From: Pseudisothecium myosuroides
Taxonomy: Eukaryota > Streptophyta > Bryopsida > Hypnales > Lembophyllaceae
Length of the DNA stretch: 64,000 nucleotides
Direction: 5' to 3'
Assembly: GCA_951799445.1 (NCBI GenBank)
Contig: OX637295.1
Location: 8,308,001 to 8,372,000, forward strand
Position numbers and translations under genes: made by a program
Notes under the pieces: generated by a model
What the model was told of the DNA's origin: nothing
The model's input: the letters and a program-made list of their open reading frames with translations, nothing else
Database searches by the model: none
Part shown: positions 58,781-64,000 of the stretch, piece after piece
How the letters are laid out: the number at the start of each line of letters is the position of its first letter
How positions within the stretch are numbered: position 1 is the stretch's first letter

Positions 58781-60097
58781 AAGACTCCTTTCTGATGGTC
58801 AACGCATTTGGACTGCTATCTTTCGACTTCAATTGTAAGTGGTGATCAGCTGAGAAATTTGCCATCTATATAGAAACTAAACCTTTTTTTTTATCAGTGG
58901 CTGAACTTCTTGCAAGAATTGGAGATGGTGATTGCACTCGACTGATTTTCATGGGCAACAACTGCAAAAGCAAACATATTTGCGGAGCAGCTATCGCAGT
59001 CTATCACTTAAAACAAACTACCAAAGGTTTTTGAGGGAAGTCAGACTCGACCTTGGAACCAGGGAAAAGTGCTACCTTCACAGAGGGGGCACGGGGTTAC
59101 CATAGACTCGCGGTAGAAGATTAATGAAATATATTGTCAAACTTATTTTGGATATTATTTGGAAATGGCATCCACAGCTTTGAATGTAATATGAATGTGG
59201 GCATACATGAAGACAACATTTTGCATCACCCAAAAGAAAGTAGAAGAAAAAATTGAATTTAACCCTTCATCCTTAAATGCCAGACTCGTGACTGTGAAAA
59301 TCATCCCTTTGGGGCTTGTGAGACATCATCCATTTTAGAAAAAAATAAAAGTACTCATTTCATTGGAGGTCAAACTACTATGCAAGATCTCCCCCTATGC
59401 ACAAAATTCTAAAGATGAACAATTGCACTTCTATTGTACATAGAAAGACTTTTTGTCATTCATCGATTAGAAAACGGTTGCAACATTGTTTAAGGATTAA
59501 AGACATTTTCTGTCTTGGCTTTGACAAACTTCATTACATTTCTATACCAAAAGATACATGAGGGTGATTTTGATATTTATCACATGTAAAAATATATGTC
59601 TAAAATGTAAATACTTTTTTTTATATAATTGAAAACATCAAATTGAATTTCCATGATTTTACAAAACACTTAAAAAATCATAGGAATTAATCATTTGCTT
59701 TAAATAATATGAAATTAAAAAAAATGGAAATAATAGTGACAAACATTATGGTGTAACTATTCATTAGAGAGAATCCGGGGCCTTTGGAGGGTTGCTCCAC
59801 AGCCCTCCGAGGACCCCAAAGTTTAGGTTTTTCTAGCTTAGAATTTTTTTTCCCCTACACCCGCTCAACTTTCGTTGGATGACTGTCAAGGGCTCCGAAA
59901 CCAAGTTAAAGTATACAATATTCAAGGTTAAAGTACTCTAATGCATCTTAACCCTGATTATTGAATACCTTGCAATTCAACCAAGTTTTGGAAAAAATGC
60001 AAATCCAAAATAGTCTAATGAGCATGTACCACTAAAATTTTATTTTAATAATGGAGATGTAAAGAACTTATTTCATTAATATTTGATGAATTCGAAA
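58781..60097. other. Spacer D-E, left part
   Basis: Aligns with the other spacers except for two unit-specific pieces. About 58935-59125 is a block with GGAGCAGCTATCGCAGTCTA, origin unknown. From about 59760 there is a new segment. No gene. Confidence 0.45.
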
Positions 60098-60482
60098 GTG
60101 AGAAGAAAAGCTCTTTATAGAAGTTGGATAGTAGTAGTGAACACAATCCATATGGGATATGTAAATTGTTATTAGGAGCTCAATTGCTCATAGTTAAGTT
60201 AAAACATAAGAATTGTGTTAAAAGTAGAATTTTAGACCACATTTGAGCATATTATAATATTTTTTTCCAAAAAACTTTGAACTAAGAAAAGTTGGAAAAT
60301 CAAGCTAAATTTCATCTCCAAAAATTCGTTTGAGGTTTTGAGTCTTCAACTAAAAGTTACGCACAATTCTTATGTTTTAACTTAACTATGAGCGGTTGAG
60401 CTCCTATTAAGCCCAATTTACATATCCCACATGGATTGTGTTCACTATTACTACCCAACTTCTATAAAGAGCTTCTCTTCTT
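60098..60482. mobile_element. 385-bp foldback element in spacer D-E
   Basis: The arms are about 120 bp. AGCTCTTTATAGAAGTTGGA, TAGTGAACACAATCCATATG and CATAGTTAAGTTAAAACATA on the left return inverted on the right. The other units lack it. Exact ends and target duplication are unclear. Confidence 0.7.
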
Positions 60483-60579
60483 ACCATCAAACACATCAAA
60501 ACTATGTTGTGGCTTTTGAAACTATGTTGTGGCAACTAGCTTCAAAAGCGACAACATTATGTTTGATTTGACTTAATTT

Positions 60580-61200
60580 ATTTAATTTTTCAATAAATAG
60601 AATTAAATTAAATTAATCAAAATTAAGTATCCACTTAATTTGTTTAATTTTTCAATTAAGCAATTTAAGTGGTTGCTTAAATTGTCAATTAACCCCTAAA
60701 GGACCAAGGTGCATTTTTTGGCAACATAGCAAGTTTGGGCAGCTCACTACGAATGGAGTTTTTATTTTTTTTCTTTGAAAATTTCACACAATATGTGCCC
60801 AAAAAGTAGCTTTAAGGCCCAACAATTTTCATAACTTTTGACTTCATGGTTAAAAAGTTATTGCATGATATGTGATTTTCATTGCTCGGTGGGCTACCCG
60901 GGCTGCCCGCCGAGCAATGAAAATCACATATCATGCAATAACTTTTTAACCATGAAGTCAAAAGTTATGAAAATTGTTGGGCCTTAAAGCTACTTTTTGG
61001 GCACATATTGTGTGAAATTTTCAAAGAAAAAAAATAAAAACTCCATTCGTAGTGAGCTGCCCAAAATTGCTATGTTGCCAAAAAAACGCACTTTGGTCCC
61101 TTAGCGGTTAAGCAAATTAAGTGGTTGCTTAATTTTTCAATTAAGCAAATTAGGTGGTTTCTTAATCTGTCAATTAAGCAAATTAAATGGTTGCTTAATT
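60580..61200. repeat. AATTAAGTGGTTGCTTAA microrepeat array around T9
   Basis: About six imperfect units of AAGCAAATTAAGTGGTTGCTTAATTTTTCAATT-type sequence lie on both sides of the element at 60693-61107. This shows the element landed inside the array. Confidence 0.7.
60693..61107. mobile_element. TTAA-family palindromic element T9
   Basis: TTAA at 60689-60692 and 61108-61111 flank CCCCTAAAGGACCAAGGTGC and its near inverse. The two arms (about 200 bp each) are almost perfect inverted copies around a short centre near 60901 (CTACCCGGGCTGCCCGCC). Each arm matches the left arm of T3. The transcript would form a long hairpin. Confidence 0.9.
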
Positions 61201-61588
61201 TGATTTTTTCATTTCACCCCATGTATTTTGCTAGCTATACTCTGTTGCTTTAACGTATTTTTAATATCATCACCTGGTAGCCTCCACAAAAGTCAAATTG
61301 AGTGAATTTCAAATTCGCAAGAATCTGTAAGAGTGACAGGGATGTGGAAATAGTTTGGTTTGTCATTGGCAAGCAACCTTGTGGAGGCCTCATTTTTTCT
61401 GTAATGTGTAGTTTTTGAACTCACACCAAAAGAAATTTGGTTTAGAAAAAATTCAAAAGTGGTGTATTTTGAACTTAGTGAAAAGGTGCTATCTTCAAAA
61501 TGTCACAAGAATTACAATTTTGACATTTTTTGAAATTTAAAAAAAGAAGTAAGAAGTAGATTATCGGAACTACATTTTTTATGTAACC

Positions 61589-61596
61589 TTAATTAA
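61589..61596. other. Unoccupied TTAA target with a doubled TTAA
   Basis: ATGTAACCTTAATTAAGAAC is the place where T7 and T8 sit in the two previous spacers, flanked there by ACC-TTAA and TTAA-AAACATT. Here two TTAAs are joined directly with no element between. Confidence 0.7.
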
Positions 61597-61859
61597 GAAC
61601 ATTAACATCACGAACTATGTGAAAATTCAAATTTTGACTTTCAAAATGCATATGGGGCTTGCAGATGTTCTTTAAGGTAGGTACATCCAAATGTGCCATT
61701 GACCTTAAAGCCCTATCTTTACTATGTGTACAGTTGGGTACAGGAACCTTACGAATTTTCCAGTCAGTTTTCTATAGGAAGTTCATCAACTTTAGAAAGC
61801 TCTAGCAAACTCAAAAATGAACCGATTTTGGAATTGCAAATTGTGTTGGAATTGCGGGT

Positions 61860-62605
61860 CATTGCAAGAAAGGGTGGTCCTATTTCCTGTCACAATGGGA
61901 GTGATTTTTTTGTTTTCTTCTATAACTTTTGATGCACAAGTCCAATGAACATGAAATTTTTATTGGAGATGCCTAACTTGATGGTAATTAGATCCCTTAT
62001 TTTTTAGAAATTAAAAAAAATCATTTTATATTTAAAAATCATTTTTGCTAATATATCACATTGTAAGATTTAGGGTTTTTACTATGTTAGGAGTCCCCAA
62101 ATTTAATGATCTAAAGCTAAAATTTTCATGGTCTGCTTGCATAGTAGGAAATCATATTCCTACCAAAGGGAATCTAAAAATACATTATTTTGTGTCCTCC
62201 ACATGAGTGCAAACAGCACTCTCATTGCGCGCAGTTTCTGAACAATGAAGATGGTTTTAAGATTGATTTTTTGTGAACTCTCATCACTATGAAGTCTTTC
62301 CAAATGGCCAATTTTTAGTTTTTCTTAAAATTTCTTTTCCTGTTTTTTACAAATTAAAATGTGAAATTACAGTGACCGGTCCTATTTTCATGAGATTTAG
62401 GGTTTTTCTAGTTCGCCTACTTAGAGAATTTTTCTAAGCTTTTCCTTCCTAGGGTACCTTCTTCTTAAAGGTATATACATTAAACATATTTTTCACATTT
62501 TTATAAAATTGAATTTCTAATTTTAAAGCCCTCCTGAAAGAAAAAATGATTCCTGTGGAAAACGCTACGCTTTTTGAATACTCTTTCTTGCAACAACCCT
62601 TGCAA
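61860..62605. mobile_element. Diverged GGGTGATTGC-family copy
   Basis: CATTGCAAGAAAGGGTGGTCC at the left and TCTTTCTTGCAACAACCC at the right are degenerate family ends. The interior shares GTGTCCTCCA, AACAATGAAGATGGTTTTAA and CAAATGGCCAATTTTTAGTT with 45324-46401. Confidence 0.55.
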
Positions 62606-62934
62606 TGAAGTGCACTTCAACTTTATAACAAGTGAAAAGTGAATAATTTCAAATCATACAACAATTTGAATTTCTTTATACACTATCTACCATTTCATAG
62701 AAAACCTTTGGAAGATAGTCAAAGTTTTTTTGCAATGGGGTGAAGAACAAGCAAGAAATCATACAAGCAATTCAAGTGGTATTTTATCAAGTATCTCTTA
62801 AGCAATTGTGAAGGTTCATTTCTTATATGTACCATTGAATACAAGCTCTAACTTTCAAAAATGTTGGCAACACTAGATAGTGCAAGGTGTATAGAAAACA
62901 TCAAACTCTTTGTATGATTTTCAATTACATACTA

Positions 62935-63320
62935 GCGGTTGGCGCTTGCTATGCTACGCATTCATCATTAGAATTTTATTAGAATTTTTGTATATTAGAT
63001 AAAATGCAGAACAAAAAACCAAAATCGCTTCAATTGAATAAATTTCTCAAATCATTTGGTAGTAGCAATAGAATTTTGTGATCATAAAAGCTGTAAAAGT
63101 GATATTATAGAGGTGATTGCAAACTACTACTCTATTTCTATAATATAACATTGTGTGAAAATATTATTTTTATGTATGCATGCTTGAAAATATTTTTACA
63201 AAATATTAAAATTAATTATTTCAAAGACTTATTGAAATCATTATCATGCATTCTATTCAAATATATCAAAATTTTACTAATATGTGATACAATGAATGCG
63301 TAGCATAGTAAGCACGAGCC
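62935..63320. mobile_element. Foldback element, about 385 bp
   Basis: GCTTGCTATGCTACGCATTCA at about 62945 is inverted as TGAATGCGTAGCATAGTAAGC at about 63294, with one mismatch. Short inverted patches continue inward. It lies inside the 2.07-kb insertion. Confidence 0.65.
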
Positions 63321-63762
63321 CCTATTATTAATGGTAGCATTTGTGATATTACAGAGGGAGTTATGATTTTAGTAGTATAATGTGTATTTGTAATGATGAT
63401 AAAATAGACTTCAGTGTGATTCCAACGCAATTCAAAATTCAAAATTCCGTTCATTTTTGAGTGCACACTGGCCTCCCAAAGTTGACCTAATTTCAACAGG
63501 ATGCAAAAAATCGTAAGGTTCCTGTACCTGAATATACATCTCCAAAATCAATTCTGTACCTATGTGAAAAAAACGCTAATAAAACCAAACTTTGTTTATT
63601 AATAACTTTTGCATACAATATCCAAATGCCACGTTCTCTAGTGTGTTGGAACCTCCTTTCACTTGGCAACAAGAACATATCAAAATTTGACTAGTCTAAT
63701 AATAAAAAATAGGCTCCATAGCAAAAAGTGGCGGTTTTGGGTATACGTACTTTAAGAATTAG

Positions 63763-64000
63763 ACCGCCAGAACTTGTGATGCAAGTCTCGGCTCCGGAAC
63801 AGTTGAACTGTTGGGCCTTGCACCGTTTACCTTCCACTGAAATAACTTCGCGGAAGTGTCTGCTGGGGCTGCGATTTCTTCCACCCGACAGTACGTACTG
63901 TAACTACCGAGTCTACCTCCAAGCCTGTTGACGAAGAACACCGGGAAAGTGAGGCGCAGTGACGGATGTCGATGGGAAACTCCGCCACTTTTCCGGTGAC
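63763..64000 (+). promoter_or_regulatory. Upstream block of a probable fifth nsLTP copy (E)
   Basis: The same block as before copies C and D, starting CCGCCAGAACTTGTGATGCA and running to TTTTCCGGTGAC at the window edge. By comparison with C and D, a start codon is expected roughly 110-320 bp beyond the window. Whether that copy is intact is not visible. Confidence 0.75.

Larger units (their letters stand above)
61677..63749. mobile_element. 2.07-kb insertion with 7-bp duplication in spacer D-E
   Basis: CTTTAAG occurs on both sides (61670-61676 and 63750-63756). Neighbouring spacers run straight through at this place into the upstream block. The ends are imperfect inverted repeats (GTAGGTACATCCAAATG versus GTACGTATACCCAAAAC), and a perfect 17-bp inverted pair GTACAGGAACCTTACGA lies further in (61740 and 63513). 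No transposase frame is seen; the interior holds the next two elements. A 7-8 bp duplication would suit a hAT- or Mutator-type element. Confidence 0.6.

Noticed and set aside
60693..61107. Possible miRNA precursor from the long palindrome
   Set aside because: The arms are far longer than a typical precursor and are flanked by TTAA; it is a foldback transposon, though it could still give siRNAs.

Overview
This is nuclear DNA from a land plant. The evidence is spliced genes with GT..AG introns, a cytosolic ribosomal protein gene with a telo-box, a plastid-type FKBP, a DnaJ/X-domain chaperone, secreted eight-cysteine lipid-transfer proteins, and long AT-rich gaps filled with non-autonomous transposons. 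The sequence does not fix the lineage. Three families of 0.4-1.3 kb foldback elements dominate the right half.

Layout. Positions 1-3.5 kb hold short repeats and the fragment of one mobile element. A nine-exon minus-strand gene for a SAP-domain protein runs from 7603 to 3527, with a roughly 355-bp tandem array upstream. Positions 8.9-13.4 kb are gene-poor, with a mariner-like foldback and microsatellites. An eleven-coding-exon gene for a DnaJ10-like chaperone spans 14535-18980 (+). A two-exon plastid FKBP gene lies at 22689-21325 (-) and its 3' end is tandemly duplicated. After another element-rich gap comes the two-exon gene for ribosomal protein eS7 at 27322-28396 (+). Positions 29.6-31.6 kb carry ORFs I cannot identify.

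The region from 32.8 kb to the end is a cluster of nsLTP-like genes. One broken minus-strand copy (33466-32867) faces three intact plus-strand copies (from 47904, 52328 and 57813). The upstream block of a probable fifth copy is cut by the window end. Each intact copy has one intron and a last coding exon of only 23 nt. The plus-strand copies sit in tandem units of about 4.4-6.3 kb.

Because the units are paralogous, they act as natural empty and filled sites for the elements inside them. This exposes target duplications directly: TTAA for a piggyBac-like family starting CCCCTAAAGGACC, TA for mariner-like foldbacks, ATAA for a GGGTGATTGC family, and 13-bp duplications for two short retroposons. 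Between the two arms of the cluster (34-47 kb), these elements are nested up to three layers deep.

The genes do not form a pathway. The most interesting content is (i) the young nsLTP cluster, with a variable segment between conserved cysteines and a promoter exchange between copies, and (ii) the transposon stack whose insertion order can be read. Exon structures were built by hand from splice signals, reading frame and family resemblance; none was checked against transcripts or databases.
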